From Pithys albifrons albifrons (Eukaryota > Chordata > Aves > Passeriformes > Thamnophilidae): a DNA stretch of 64,000 nt. Under the pieces are notes generated by a model. That model made no database searches. It was not told the origin of the DNA and saw only the letters and a program-made list of their open reading frames with translations. Location of the stretch: positions 93,254,431-93,318,430 of the forward strand of contig NC_092461.1 of NCBI RefSeq assembly GCF_047495875.1. Direction: 5' to 3'. This document shows positions 36,301-51,300 of the stretch, in pieces (within the stretch, counting starts at the first letter, position 1; each line of letters starts with the position of its first letter). The translations under genes and the position numbers were made by a program.

Positions 36301-39300
36301 GCTAAAATTTAATAATAATATTATAATAAATACACTGACACAAAAGGGAAATTGCTTTCAACTCACAAAACCCCAGCAGTATAACCCAGTGTCCTGGGGC
36401 ACAAACCCAAGGGGGTTTGTTTGCCCTTGTGCTGAGACCCCTGTGGCTCCCCCAAGTCCAGAGCAAAAGGAAATGAAAAACCTGTTGGTACAGGAGAGGG
36501 CTGTGGTCTGGGCGAGAGCGGTGATCTCCTCCTGTTGAGGTCCTGCTGCTCCTCTGGATCCAATGAGAAGTTACCAAAGTCTTCTTACCCACCACTTATG
36601 TACCCTCAGGGAGCACCCAGTCCCTCCCCCTGGGCGGGGACTCACACAGTGGGTGATTAACTCTGGGAGCCAGGGGGTATTGAACTGCTGATGGCCCATT
36701 AGCAGCTCCGCCCCCTCAGGCTGGGTGTGAAGGTGATAATGACTCCCTGGGCAGCTGCTGCTAATGGCCCATTGTCCTTGGGAATGAATAGAGGGAGTAG
36801 AATACACAGCTTTGATCACCCCCACACAGTGTCAACTGGTCCCTCCTGCTCAACTAGGACATAACCTTAAATGGGTATTGTGAGTGCACTCAAGTGGGCA
36901 TTGATACTGCTTTGTTGTAGAAAGTTCTTCACAGGACTTCTGTTCTCTCCCTGTTCAGGAAGCACTGCAGAAGATTCGTCAGAAGAACACAATGAGACGT
37001 GAAGTGACTGTTGAGTTGAGCAGCCAGGGATTCTGGAAAACAGGGATACGCTCTGACGTCTGCCAGGTGACTAAACCACAGGAATGTTTGTTGTAATTTC
37101 CTTCTCGACAGTTGCCATTTACCTCTTGCAAGGGTTTGCTGCAGTTCTAGGCTGAAGAACCAAATGTAAATGAATTGGTAACTAAAGAATCAGCTCAGTA
37201 GCATCTGTTGATTTAGGGAACTATTCTAGTGTCCTGTCCACCCCTACCACACACACAAAAAAAGATATTTTAAAATTTGAGTGTTCTTGCCATTGGCTAA
37301 TTAACACAAGGGAGAGCGATTAGGTATATCCAGTTTGAGGCTGGAGATTGAGACTTCTGTGGCACTCTAAGGTCTCCTTAATCCATCAGCTTGGTTGGTT
37401 TTAGATATTTTAATTTGAATGTGTTTTCCTATTTAGATAGCTAAAAAAAAACCCAAATAAGTTTTACAGAGAAGCATGAAGAAATATCTCTTTACTTGAA
37501 AGAAAAGAAAGTAAAAAAACCAAAATCCCACCACAACTAACTGTCGGATTAAAACAGGTGAGCCTCAGTAGAAAGATATCTTTCAGATACTCTGTTTCAT
37601 ATGCATGACATCTCTAAGAAACATGTCTCTGTCAGATCCTATTCTGAAGCACTTGACAGCCACCTGCTTTGTGATATGAAAAAGATAAGTGCAATTTTTA
37701 TGTAATACTGTATTAGTAAATTCAAGTAGTTGTAGCAGCCAAATAATTATACTAGAGGTATATTTGCACTATGTTTCTAGCTGTTGTTTTTGAGATGTTA
37801 TTTAAGAATTAAATGCATGCAACTTAACAGTGTGAAGTATAAGCTTTGAGGGTTGCTAGCCAAAGATATAGGTAAAAATCTGTTGTAAGTCTGGTAAGGC
37901 CAAAGGAGAAATTCTAGAGGGAAAGAAATGCTAATAACTAGAATTGCTTTTTTTCTGCCTGAAACATTTATTCTGATTCTCCTAGTGCTTCTGAAGTGAA
38001 ACAGAATAGTAGCATAGTATCTTCTCACATAGCTGAAAAAAATTACAGCCCTTTTCTAATTTTTTTGTTGGAACTGTATCTATTTTTACAGCCTAAGTAA
38101 ACAGTGTAAATTTCCAATTTAGGAGCTTTGAAACCATTCTGTTTTATTTGTAATACCTTTGTGATTCATCTCTTAATGTGTTGGATATTCCTGTTGCGTT
38201 CTGTTGTTGAAGGACAGCAAAACGCCAAAGAATGATGAAAGTAAAGCTATTTCACAATTTTTCTGCCCATCTGCAGCTATAACATCTGAATCAGCCAGTT
38301 CTGGTGTGAAGGTCCTTTGATTTGATTTCTTTGAGAGGCCAAGAGTAGGCAGCTCTGTGTCTGTAAAATGAAAGATTGCTGCTGTTGCTACATGCTTTTT
38401 CCCAGATTAAAGAAGACTAAAACTAAATACGCATAAATCAACTCTGGGGGCAGAGCTAAAGTGCAGTGATTTAAAATTACTGCTTTTAGAAGCATTAGAG
38501 TTTAGAAGATAGAAACTCTTTTAAGCCACTCTTCATAGTTTGTATTGGCTCTAAGTTCCACATAGTAGTAATGACACTGGTCTCTGTGGTCACAGAAATG
38601 AACTGCTTGAAAGGGGAGGAAAAATGGTGAGTAGAATGTTCAAAAAAAAATTAAAACGGCTGTGTTCTGACAGGCTCACTTGAAGATACCAAGCAGATCA
38701 AGTGCAGTACTTGGCCACTAAGCTGGGCAGCACTTATTATACAGTCTGGCAAGATGGGGCCATGCTGAGAAGATACTCCATCCGCCCACTCCACTCACAT
38801 ACCAGTCGTTGCCTGTATTGCTGCTGGTATGCCCTCAACAGCAGTGTTTCGTGTTCAGTGTGAGGAGAGACATCATACATTTCAAAATATTTCAGCTCAC
38901 CTGCTTCCTCTTAGGTCAGAAGCATCTGCCATCCCTGGGGGGATGGTGGCACTAGCTGAGGGCATTTGAGAGTCTCTGCCTTGTCATATCAGCTGCAGCA
39001 AGAACAAGACATGCAGAATATTTAAAATCATACGTATTGGAAAACAAAAAAGGGAAATTACCTGTACGTTTATAGCCAGGTGCAAATAACAAGGTTATGG
39101 GATAACTCCTGTGGGCATATGATTTCAGAAGACTCTCTTTAATCACTGACTAATCTTTAGCCTAAGAAAATTTTTTAAAGATGTATTCTATTTTCTTCTA
39201 AATAAGTACATAAAACATCAGAAACGTCAAATAGTTTTAATCCACGATGACAGACATTAATTGACTCAATCAAGCAGTTAGTGCCATTAAAGCAGCACTT

Positions 39301-42300
39301 TGTCAATATGACCACAGGAGTCCTTTGTGCTCTCATGGATCTGTCAGTTCTTCGTTCACTGCACCACAGCTGATAGAAGACTAAAACTTTGTATTTCAGT
39401 CCTCAAAGTAGGACCATGTGTATTGTTATAAAGAATATTAAACCTTCTCGAGGGAGTCTTTCTGCTTAGTACAGTGGAGCATATAGGCAGGGAAGCAGAG
39501 TTTTCCTGTGAAACAGTTTTGGGTTGTGTTACTTTGGGTTTTTCCATTAATGAAGGAACACAAATGAAGCACACCTTTGCAGTTTATATAGAGGTAAGAG
39601 GGAATGTTCTTAAAAATTACCCTAAGAAAAGTCTAAATGAGTGACATGGTAACAAAATAAAACTTCATTTACATTTACTGATTTTTCTTGGAGTGGTTTT
39701 GCATTTTTCTGCCTTTTGGGAATCCAGGGAGTCTTTCTCTTGCTGTTGTCTAGTTATTTCCATCTGACAGAAACAAACTAGCGGTGCTGGGTGACAGCCA
39801 CTGAACATGAGCCAGAAGTGTCCCCAGGTGGCCAAGAATTCTGGCCGATGGCATCCTGATTTTTATCAAGAGTAGTGGTGCCAGCAGGACCAGGGCAGTG
39901 ATCATCCCTCTGTGTTTGGCACTGGTGAGGCTGCACCTTGAATTCTGGGCTCAGTTTTGTGCCCCTCAGCGCAAGACAGACATTGAGGTGCCTGGAGCAT
40001 GTTTGAGAGGTGGGCAGCAGAACTGGGGAAGGGTCTGGAGCACAAGTCATATGAGGAGCCACTGAGAGAGCTGAGGGTATTAAGCCTGGAGAAAAGGAGG
40101 CTCAGGGAAGACCTTGCTGCCCTCTACCATTACCTGAAAGGAGTCTGGAGTGAGCTGGGATCAGCCTTTTCTTCCACATTGTAAATGACAGGACAAGAGG
40201 GAGTGGTCTCAAGTTGTACCAAGGGAGCTTAATATTGGGTATTAGGGAAAATTTCTCCACTGATGAAAGGGTTAGTGAGCCTGGAACAGGTTGCCCAGGG
40301 AAGTGGTGGAGTTACCATCCCTAGAGGTATTTATAAAGACCTTTGGAACATGGTTTAGTTTGTAGAGTTGTCAGTGTTAGTTTAGCAATTGGACTTGATG
40401 ATCTTAAGGCTTTTCCAGTTTAAATGATTCTGTGATTAACTTTCAGCTCTGTGTTCAGTTCTGAAAAATTTCAGTCTTTTACTCAAACAGAAAGTAGTGC
40501 CATTGGTTAGTCTTAATTTTTTGATCTTGTAACATTCAACCATCTGTATTTTTTGCTGTTCTGTCTTTAGTGACCTGCAGAAATCTGTAATATCATTTAT
40601 TCTGTAAATGACACATCATCTACTTTGTGTGCCTTTTTTTTACGCATGCTGTGTTCATGGTTTCCTGTAATTACACCCAATCCTCTTTCTGAAACTGTGA
40701 TAGCCATCATATTTTGATGCCCTTAAAACACATCATTCTTTTGAATATATTCATGTCATATCACTAACACGAAGGATTAGAAGAAATTAAAGTGTCAGAT
40801 AGTCACATGCACAAAATTCTTAAAATCCTGCATATCTCCTGTATCTCTTCTCATTCTTATGCAGAATTTATGATGTTGATATCATACTTGCTGTACTACT
40901 GTACTGATAAACTGTACTACTTGCTTATTTCAACCCAGATGCATCCAAAGTCAATATTAGCATAGAATTCCTGCTTTAAAAACTGAAAGAGGGAGACTTC
41001 TGTTGTTACAACATAGAATTGTTGGGATTTTTTCAATTTCATTGGCGTTTTCCTCAACTGAAAAATATTTTCTGTTTCCTAGATGATCAAACAGCAACCT
41101 TTCTGGTATTTTTTTATCACTTTAAGCAAAGAAATGCCAGACAACAGCATTTCAAAAATCCCTTAATTCTTCCTCAAAAGGAAATGAAGCAAGGTCCTAA
41201 TAGCAGTGTTTGAAAATTGAGTAGCTACAATTGTTTGGTGAAAGCTGGTTAAAAAGTGGTTAGAACTGTGCAAATGAACCAGTATGATTAACTAAGTGCT
41301 CTACTAAGGAAGGAAAACAGTAAAGCTCTGTATTGTGGCAAATGGAAAGTTTCTTTATAGCTTAGTCAGCTGGGTGCTGTGTACACTGAAATTGAATGTT
41401 TTTCCTTATTCCAATTGTTTTTTAGCATGCAATGATGCTTCCTGTCCTCACCCACCATGTCCGCTACCATCAGTGTCTAATGCATTTGGACAAATTGATA
41501 GGCTACACTTTTCGAGATAGGTGCTTGCTGCAGGTAAGATATGAAAAAAAGCTCCAACTGCTTGCTGGCTTGTCTGTATAATATCACTTGAGTTTATCCT
41601 TAACCCTGCCTGCAGTACAAACTTGAGAAATGCTCTGCATTGCCACAGCTTGAACATACCTGATTACTTCTACTGCAGATCTTTCAAAAGTTTCAGTTTT
41701 CCCAAGAGACTTGTGAATAGCGATGTCTATTGTGCACATAGATATACACCTACCTTTGCTCCTGTGGTAAATCTATTTGCTTGTAATGTGTAGAAAGACA
41801 AAAAGATGCTTACTGAAAAGACTGTCAAGTACTTATTATTTCTGTGTAAGTTCTTTTTTTAGATGTTTGTGGAGAATACAATGTTATTCTGCAGATGAGT
41901 GTATGTGCTCTGGTACTTCTTTTTATAGTCTGTTCTTCCAAAAAAGAATAATTAAAGCGTTGTGGGGTTTTTTTTCGTTCAGAGCTGGTGAATAGAAATT
42001 TGTGAATTTCTGTTCAGCACTTGATTTTTGCAAGTACATAATGAAATTTTTGCATTAAAAAGCAAGAGCAGAAACTGGAGAGGACAATTTATTTGTTTGA
42101 AATGCATTCATGTCACATAACCAATCTTCTATGCTAGTGCATATTTGGAATTGATTACCTCTGAGGCTGTTGCTTGCCATGGTGGCTCCTTTACTCTTAG
42201 ACTTTTCCTGAAGTTAGTGAAGGAAAATGGGAACTACTGTTCAGGATTTCCCCCTGAAATAAGCATCATCTCTCTCCACTGACTGGACTAAGTTCAAAAC

Positions 42301-45300
42301 ATAACAGTTTCTATATGTATCTAGAGACTTTACTCCCAAATTGATCTAAGCAGACGTTGACAGAGATACTTTTTCTTGTAGCTTTTCTGTTTTCTTGAAG
42401 TTGTATTTCAGACCTTTCCTGCTGAAAGTTACATCAAACATCGAGCATCTTCTAGGGTTTGGTTGTTGCCAGGCTGCCTTATTTCTAACATGAAAGATAA
42501 AAGTGCAGGGATGGAAATGTTAAAAATGTTGAGACCAAACACACAAACCAGAAAGCAAATTCCAGCTGTAAAGATATGAAAGCATAAAAATCTAGTGTGT
42601 AAGTATTAGTCATCTTTGGTTGTAACAAATGTGCATTTTAATACTTGATCCCTACACAGATTTATTTAAAACCTACAAACATTTTCCAGAAGACCCTTTA
42701 GAAATATATATAGTATCAGTCACCTACTTAAGCGTAGGCAGTGTTAGTAGTATAGTTTTACATTGATTTTTAACTGTTTTATCATGGTGTATTCTTTTTA
42801 AAGTGCAGACAGGGCAAAAAAAGATCACACTAATTTATCTATTCAGAGAAGCTGTAATGTGTCATCCAGTTCAGATGGAGCAGAATTTGAGAATGCAACT
42901 ATTAATATTAACAAGGAACAAACTTAGTAATATTAACAAGGAATTTAAAAGGACTTGAGTAAAATTCTTATTGTTGATTTAGTCTAATTTTACTCTGTAA
43001 ATCTGTTTAGAAAGCATTAGCAAAGTTTAAATGAATTAGTAAATGTCTTGACTCACAGTCTGCAGCACCAGTCTTGCAAGTAACTTTCTGCAGCTTGGTT
43101 TTGCCAATGTATCTCTTTTTTTATATATAAGATTTATGTGTACATACTGTTATACATGTACAATATTTTGAGCTTTGTGTGTAAAGGTGAAAAGGTGTGG
43201 GTTTGCAGGATGGAGTTCTGAAAGCAAGCTGAACTTCTATTTGCTGTGCCATTTTTGTAATGATGGTGTCAACAGCAGGTTAAGCTTTTTATAATGCCAG
43301 GTGGTACAAATGTAAAACAGAATCCTGCCATTGCTCTTCACTTCTAATTTTATAGTAAGGCCTGTATAGTCATGAGGGAAAGAGTTCTTCTGTGCCAGGA
43401 ATAATGTACTTGTTGTTTGATTTTTTTGAACTAGGAAAGCTTTGTAGATACTTAAATAATGCAAATATGGATTGTTGAGAAGCTCTTTTAGTTGCTTGTA
43501 TTTTTGATATGAATATTTATACTTCAGTGTTAGAGTGAATATATGTTTAAATAAGCAAATGTATTGAAATCAGGTCAGCAAAGCTGGTAAGCAAAAGTCT
43601 TAGGGCAAATTGACAGTTCATGCTTTTTCTCTTCCAAACTAATTTTTCTTTAAAGAAAAAAAATGTTGAAAGTTAATTAGTTAAACTGACGATTGAGCAT
43701 AAATGTTGTTTCTTTCTGATATCCGAAATAGTACAGCCTACATTTAAATTGCTGGAACCAAGCTACTGATTGACTGCATCACTCTGTAACCTTTCTTCAA
43801 ACCGAAAAATAACAATTAGTAGCTATGGTTCTTAGATAATGTTTTTCTTCTATTTGCAAAAGTACATCTAAGACTTTTTTTCTTCCCTGCATGTGTTACA
43901 CTATAGCTTGCCATGACTCATCCAAGCCATCACTTAAACTTTGGAATGAATCCGGATCATGCCAGAAATTCCTTATCCAACTGTGGGATTCGGCAGCCAA
44001 AGTATGGAGATAGAAAAGTTCATCATATACACATGAGAAAAAAAGGTATGCTGCTACACCATTAGTATTTTTCATTTACTTCACACTTAATCAGTAGGGA
44101 CACCCTTTGTCCCTTGAAATTTTGTTGCCCATTGTGTTTTTGAGAGATCCCTTCAGTAAAGGATTTCAGTGATTATACACAGACATCTGTTGTGAGATTT
44201 TTTAGAAAGACTGGATTTTTTAAATCAATCAGCAGGTAAAGAGCTGAGAAAAATCAAGGATAATAATTCAAAAGGTGTATTTTCTTTGATTTTTGACAAC
44301 TATTGCTTTTTTAATTTGTTACTCAACATAGTGAACAAACTGGAGGATATTTTGTAAAAATGTCGTCTTAATGTGAACGTGTGGTCTGTCTGCTGCAGAA
44401 TATTCCCTACCCGTTAAAAGTATATTAATTTATAAGGAAGTAAATTGTTTATTGTTCATGTAATATTTGAATGTCTTCTTCATGCAAAGGTGGTATTTTT
44501 ATCTGGCTCTCTGAATGCAAAAATACAATAGTGTTGTAATGGGACTGTGGTCACTTAGGCAGAGAGCATCTGTGAGGATTATACTTGCTGTAATAAAGTC
44601 TGTAAATAACAGGATGATCTTGTGTGCAGCAATTGCAAAGTAACATTTTGAGTAATTATTTTCTATGTGTATTCAAATTGAATTAGTGGCTGTTTACTTC
44701 ATAGTGCATTGTTTATATTTCTAGGGATAAACACCCTGATAAATATTATGTCCCGTTTGGGACAGGATGATCCAGCTCCTTCCAGGTAATGAAAATAATT
44801 GCAAGTAGGAAAGCTGTTGCAGAGGGAGATATTTAATAGAAACAATCAACTTACTGTCAGCATCAGCTTTGGCAAATAGATGAAATGAAAAGTAATTTCG
44901 AATTGACTTTTATATTTTGAAGATGTGCTGAGCCTCCATTAGCAGTGACATACTAAATGTTTGGTCATGCCTGCAGAAAATTCCTGAGGAAGGTTTTAAC
45001 AGATTATTTTATCATTTTTGTTGATCCCTGAAATGAGGAGGACTAAAAGGCTACCTTGGTATCTTCTGCAGAATAAGAAACAAGATTTGTTGTTATCATT
45101 GCTATGAATTGAATTCTCCATCATGTTTCCACAGTAGTACCTTCCTGGCTTGGCACCTTGTTAACTAAAGTGTGATGCTGAACATGGGCTTCACCGATTT
45201 ACTGGTCTAATTTTGACAGATGCAGAAATCATTAATGTTGTAATGCAATAATCCTTAAATGACCACTAAGAATTCTGTGCAAATTAATAATCTTTAAGAT

Positions 45301-48300
45301 GTGGTTTATAGCCACAGGCACCATATTAAGATGAAGTTGAATAAGCCAAGCTCACAGGGCTAATGCAAGAAACATTTGTTTATGAAATATCCTAAATGCA
45401 TGAACTACATGGCAGAGTGTATTTTAGTTAACTAGTGCTGTACCTTGAAAGAGGCATTATTTTGGAGAAATCTCTTAAAATAGGAAAAGTTGAATTCTGC
45501 ATAAATAATAGTTGCATTGTTCTCCAAATGCTGTTTCAGCTAGACCATGCCCTTTTCTTTTCAAGGTTATTTTAGCCCTCCTAAGATAAGATTAGATAAG
45601 GCTAAATTGCTTTAATTCTTGTGAAATAACACACAAATATAAAGTCCTACTTCCGAATGATGTGTTTTCTGCTATGTTGCTACACAGAGGAATTGTACAT
45701 TTGCTCACACATTATTGCTTTACGCAGCAGAGGTACTTGAATTCTTTCAGCCCATAACAAAGGCCTGCTATTTCAGAAGTTACACTGACTGTATAATTGC
45801 TGGGGGAGTGCAAACTACAATAAAAGCTGCTAAACACTTCAGAAGGATATTCTGGATTAAAAGAACCCCAACAAAACATTACTGTGGCAATGGCCTTGAC
45901 TCTGTTACAATCGTGTCAAGTCAAAAATGGTGCTGCTTACATGCTTTGATATATACAGCAGAAATTTGTATATATTCGAAGAAAAACTCACATTCTTTTG
46001 CAGCTGTTGTGTCCCATTAGTTCTTTGTTCTACAGGCAGGCAGAGAGCTTGAAGGAAATGAAACTTTATGCAGGACAAAGCCAAATCCGGAGCAGTGATA
46101 GAAGAAAACGTAGAAAATAGAAGATTCTACTAGCTTAGTGGCACCACTGGGTGTATCTTCTTGTACAGCCATTTTTAATTTTGAGCTCAGAGGAGGTTAC
46201 AGGAAAGAAGGCATTTAAAGATGCTATATGTTCTGCCATATCAATGATCTGTTGCAGAGTCATCCCACCCTGCATGTGTTGACGTTAATTAGGTACAGCT
46301 CCCTAGTTGCATCCACAAGGTTAAGGACAGGCTGTTTGTTTCAGTCACCTGGTTCCCTCTGATGGACAAAGAAACCCGACCTCAGTGCCAGTCAGTGGTA
46401 CTGTTTCCTTTCTCCAGTTGTGAAGGTCTGACAATAGCTCAGAATGGAACATAAGGAAATTTCAAAGGTGGTGTTGTTAGTCCTGAGTTTCACAATTCAA
46501 ATAGTTGTTACTCTGTTTACAAAGGATTGTGACCTGGAGAGGGTGTGGGAGGCTGCAAGAATGACTATCATCAAATTAGCAATCAAATCTGATTTTTTTC
46601 TATTTTAATTGTATTGTGTAACTAACCAGCATGTGTTACTTAGCTGATAGTAAACCATTAACATACCTTTTTCAGGATTAACCACAATGAGCGTTTAGAA
46701 TTTCTGGGAGATGCTGTGGTGGAGTTCTTAACAAGGTAAATGGGGAATTCTTCTTCAACAGTTCTCACCTTTATATGATATTATCATACTGTTGGGCTTA
46801 TTAAGCTTATTAAGTATCTACTTTATGCCTGTGTATGTTTGCAGTCCTGCCTGATATTTAGACCTGCACATCTACACACAACTCTCTTGAAAATTCCTTC
46901 AGTGCTGATGATAAAATAAGAAAGATTACAAAATAAAAAGCCAGAGTTTCTGTTTCCTGGAGTGCAATTTTAAGTTGATTTGGCTTAGAGATTATTGAGC
47001 TATAGACAAACTGAACTTTTTACCCTTTTTAAAAAAGAGAGGTATTTTTCTTAGCACTCCATTTTGTTTCCCTGTGTCCCTTTTCTCTAGCTGCAAGGGA
47101 GAAATGTTTATTGGTAATATTGAATGTGTTTGTTTCCAGTTGTTAGGACTGTAGCTTCTGTAAAATCTGGATATAAAAAAATAATTGAGCACAAATATAA
47201 TTTATTTAGAAGTAATGAAAAAACCTCCGGGTTCATCAGAAGTTGCTCTGGTTATGGTCTGAGTATTCTGAAATCAGAAAATAATACAGGGATATTACCA
47301 GTTATGTCCATTGGCCTATTTTACCTGAATAGCAGAGGCAGGCAGATTGCACCAAATAAGGATTATAATCCGTTTTCAGTTGGTTTGTTCTATGGTTTTT
47401 AATAGGGGAGTAGTCTTGTTTACTGTTAAGCTGCTCTTTAGGACAGTTTGTTATTTGAATAATGAAACTGCCTTTATATTTCTGTTCTCTACTAGCCTCT
47501 ACTCACCATTAGCTACGTGATATTAAAAACTATTAGTCTACAAAGGTCTCCACTGCCCTTAAAACTCATGGCCTTTTCTCTCATGCAACAGTACAAACTG
47601 ATAAGATGGAAGACTTGCTGATTAAAATGTCTTGCATTTTTCATTGTCGTTGTTCATCAACCATCAGTTCACTTTCTGAGCTAACTTTTGTCTCGATTCA
47701 GAAAAAAAATGAGCTCCATTTCTGTTCAATAGAGCATGTAAGCACCTATTTAAGTCTGATTTTTTTCCCTACCTCTTTTGACTTCAGGTGTATGCTTTTA
47801 TGAATTATGATGCTTGATTAGATTGCCTCTAAGTTTTATAGTAGTTTTTGTCCTTAAATAATCTTCCTCCATCTAGCTGCATTTTTCTCCCTGTGTACTG
47901 GGTTAATAAAATATTTTAATAATTAGTGCCATACACTGCTTTAATTGTGAGATGCTGAAAACCCTCTGTGTGTTAATTTTTTTTCTACATAGGCTAGGTA
48001 GTCTTATATGAAGGTATTCAAAATCATTGATTCATTACTGACATCTTGATTGGATCATTGAATTACTTTCATGATGACAAATACCACTAAAGGCTGCTGA
48101 AAGCCTGTGATTTTTACTTGTTTTTTTCCTGTGGCATTAATGACTTCACCTGTTTTGATAAGTGCAACTTGTTGAGTTCTGTTCTTTGTCTCTGTTAGCA
48201 CCCGTTAAAGTACTTTTAAGAAACCTATATTAACAGATGGATATCCTGTTGGTCTAGCCTGAATCAAGTGGCATCACCTGAAAGCACTGTCCTTGAAGCA

Positions 48301-51300
48301 TGGAGTTTGTAAAGGCTGAGGATTCCCTTGTGCTTTATTCCTCAGCATCCTCTAGGTGTCAACCTTTGTGAACCCACTGCTGCTGATAGATAGAAACCTC
48401 AGATGAGGGAACTGCAGGTCGTGGCAGGGATTTAGACATTATATGCTGCCCAGTAGAGAAACAGCACTCTTCCTCCCCTTCTGGCAGTGCTATCCCTTCA
48501 GATAGCATTGAGCATTGTTTTAGTGCTTATTTCTTCACCTGACTTCAAGCTGAGTTTCCACCTTGGGAAGGGACCTGTTTTACTGCCTAGGGTCTGATGG
48601 AAAGGCACAGTTGTCTAGAGGTATATGTGGTTCATCTTTAATCAAATGCTGACAGCATCTGCTTTGATTTTTTTTTCTTTGCCAGTGTCCACTTATACTA
48701 CCTGTTTCCCACTCTGGAGGAAGGAGGATTAGCCACGTACCGCACCGCCATCGTACAGAACCAACACCTGGCCATGCTGGCTAAGGTACAGTTTTCTGTG
48801 TCTCTATGCTTGACACTCATATGTGGAATACTGTTGGTGTGTGGATTCCTACTGGAGGGATCTGCCTGCTTCAAACATCAGTTTCTTTACTGTATTTTGT
48901 GTACAAGATTTGGGATACAGGAACTCTTTTCAGATTGAAAGTAGATTTTAAAGATAAAATAGGACTTCATGTTTTTTCCAAAGCATGTTTTTGAGAATAG
49001 TAATTTTTGCAGGTAGAAGGATAAGTTTTTAGCTTATGTTGAAGATGTGTATATATTTACCTTTAATTTTCACAGGTAATGGAGCTGATAGTAGAAATTT
49101 TGTGAAGAAAAAGAAACAAACTGGTTGTTTATAAAAAGGCTTTGTGATAGAATATGTAGGGAGAACATGGCAGAAGGTGGTAGAGAAAATGGGGAAAAAT
49201 AATCATTGTATCAGCTCCGGAACCTATGCAGTCATTTTCAGGTTCACTGTGAGCTGTCAAAAAGAAATATGTTAAAGGCTTTTGGAGAAAGAGTTGTATT
49301 ATCTCATGGGAAAAGTTGAGATGCCTCAGAATTTTATTTAATTCTGTGAATGACAGAGCTTTTTATATTTCTATATGATACTGGGGTGTGGTACTGTGAT
49401 ATAGAAAGTCTCTGTTCATAGATAGGTATTCCTTTATTCATTCTTGATTCTGCTAGCTTTTTTTTTTTTAAATAGTCTAAGACTTACTGATCTAATTGAT
49501 TAAGCTATGCAATGTGCACACACATGTCCACTGTGTACTGGTGATAGTTTTCAAGTTGCTCTTTTAGTCTTCCCTAAATGTAATCGCATAGTAACTTAAG
49601 CATATCCAGTCTTGAGATTTTGGCAAAAAGCTGCATAATTTCTAACAGGTCATCTTTCTGCTCAGCTCTCAGGAGAGGCATGTGCTATGGAGTGAACACA
49701 ATCATTTTCCTCTAAAGCTTTCTTTAGTGATTTAGATAAGCATTGCAACATTTCAAATCAGGGTTTTGTTTACAAATACGGTATTGAGGTACCTGACATT
49801 TGAATTCATGATACTGTTTTTAAAACCTGCATCAAAAGAGCTTGTATATTCTTAATGTCTGTTCACAGCCTCTGCCATTGCACATGGACAATTTTTGAAA
49901 CTTCTTATTGCAACATGTTTAAAATTGTATATATATTTGATGCAACTTTAAATATTGGATATCTGTATTTTCCAACTTACCGTTTGTTCATCTCATGTTT
50001 GCATGATGTTTCTGGTTTCATCTTCCACAGTGTCATGTTGCATTCAGTTTAGTTACTAAATACAAATCTCAGCTTCGCAACTTCTCTTGAGCTTGTGGAG
50101 CGTTGTTTTAATTGGGGATCAAACAGTGAATTTCTGTAGTTTTTAAGGAACACCGTATCAGAAAGTTTAAAATAATCTGAACTGTGTTGTGGTCAAAAAT
50201 AAGAAGCAAAAAAAGCTGAATGCATGATCTGAAAATGGATGTGAGCCATTGGAGGTGGGGGAGACGCACCAACAAACAAAAACCACCTATCAACATGAAC
50301 AAATTACATAAGAAGTTGAAATTTTATATAAAACAATTAATACTCTTGACTCTAGGAAGTGCTCACCATGCATTATAAAGTGTGATGGAACATTCTGTGT
50401 GGTAATTCACTGTTCTGGAGCCTTGAATAGGCTGTCATTTACTTAAAATGGAAAACTCTTTTCCATTGAAACACATCTAAACTATGCACCTCAAACAACT
50501 TAGTCTCCAGCTCTACCTCTTAAATACATTCCAGAAGGATGAAGTTGAAAGTTAATGAGAAATTAATCAGTAGAAACTTACACCCAGTTGGGAAGAACCT
50601 ATTCTCATACAGACTGTGCAAGACGCACAAATCTCTGTAAAAATCCCAATAATGGTTTTGTGTCAAAAAGATAAATATGTAAAGAGAATCCAGTAGCTCT
50701 TGCCTGCATTTGTATAGCAGAATTATCATATATTATAGAAGAGATCTTACTCGCTACCTGAGATTCTGACTGGCAAGCAGAACAATAGTTGAGGCAACAG
50801 ATGAATGTTGATGATGCACATGTGAAAGGAAGAAGGAAGCTTAGGTGGCACTGTGAGTCATAACAGCCTTCTGCTTGCAGTGCCCAGAAGCTTTTGGTGC
50901 TACCACCTGTTGACAGGCTTAGAGTAAAAAGCCAGATAGTCAATGGATTGTGTCTACCAGATTTTCTATTCCTCACTGTTCGACTTTAACTTCTTTTAGT
51001 AGGCAAAATCTTTTTCCTCAGTGTTAACTCCTCTCCCTTTGAATGTACCTTTGGTATTTCTGAAGGCTAATCACATGAGAGAAAGTACCAGCAGGAAGCA
51101 CAGCACATTGCACCACCCATCTAGTACCAGGCTATTTTACTGTCTCACCTTCAGCCCTTCTCTTGAGTTCATTCCTAAAATTTACCAGTAACATGCCTTG
51201 ATCTGGCTTCCTTTGGCAGTTTGATTTCATAATTTGTTGTTTTTCCATGGTATTACACTGTAGTTGCTTGCCTTCAATCAAGTAATAGTAAGTTTTCTAA

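Larger units (their letters stand above)
32781..36958 (+). other. DROSHA intron 13
   Basis: 4.2 kb. Contains a small antisense CR1 piece (33567-33620), antisense solo LTR C (33718-34333) and antisense solo LTR copy B (36236-36861). The remainder, including 34340-36230, shows nothing recognised. Confidence 0.8.
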
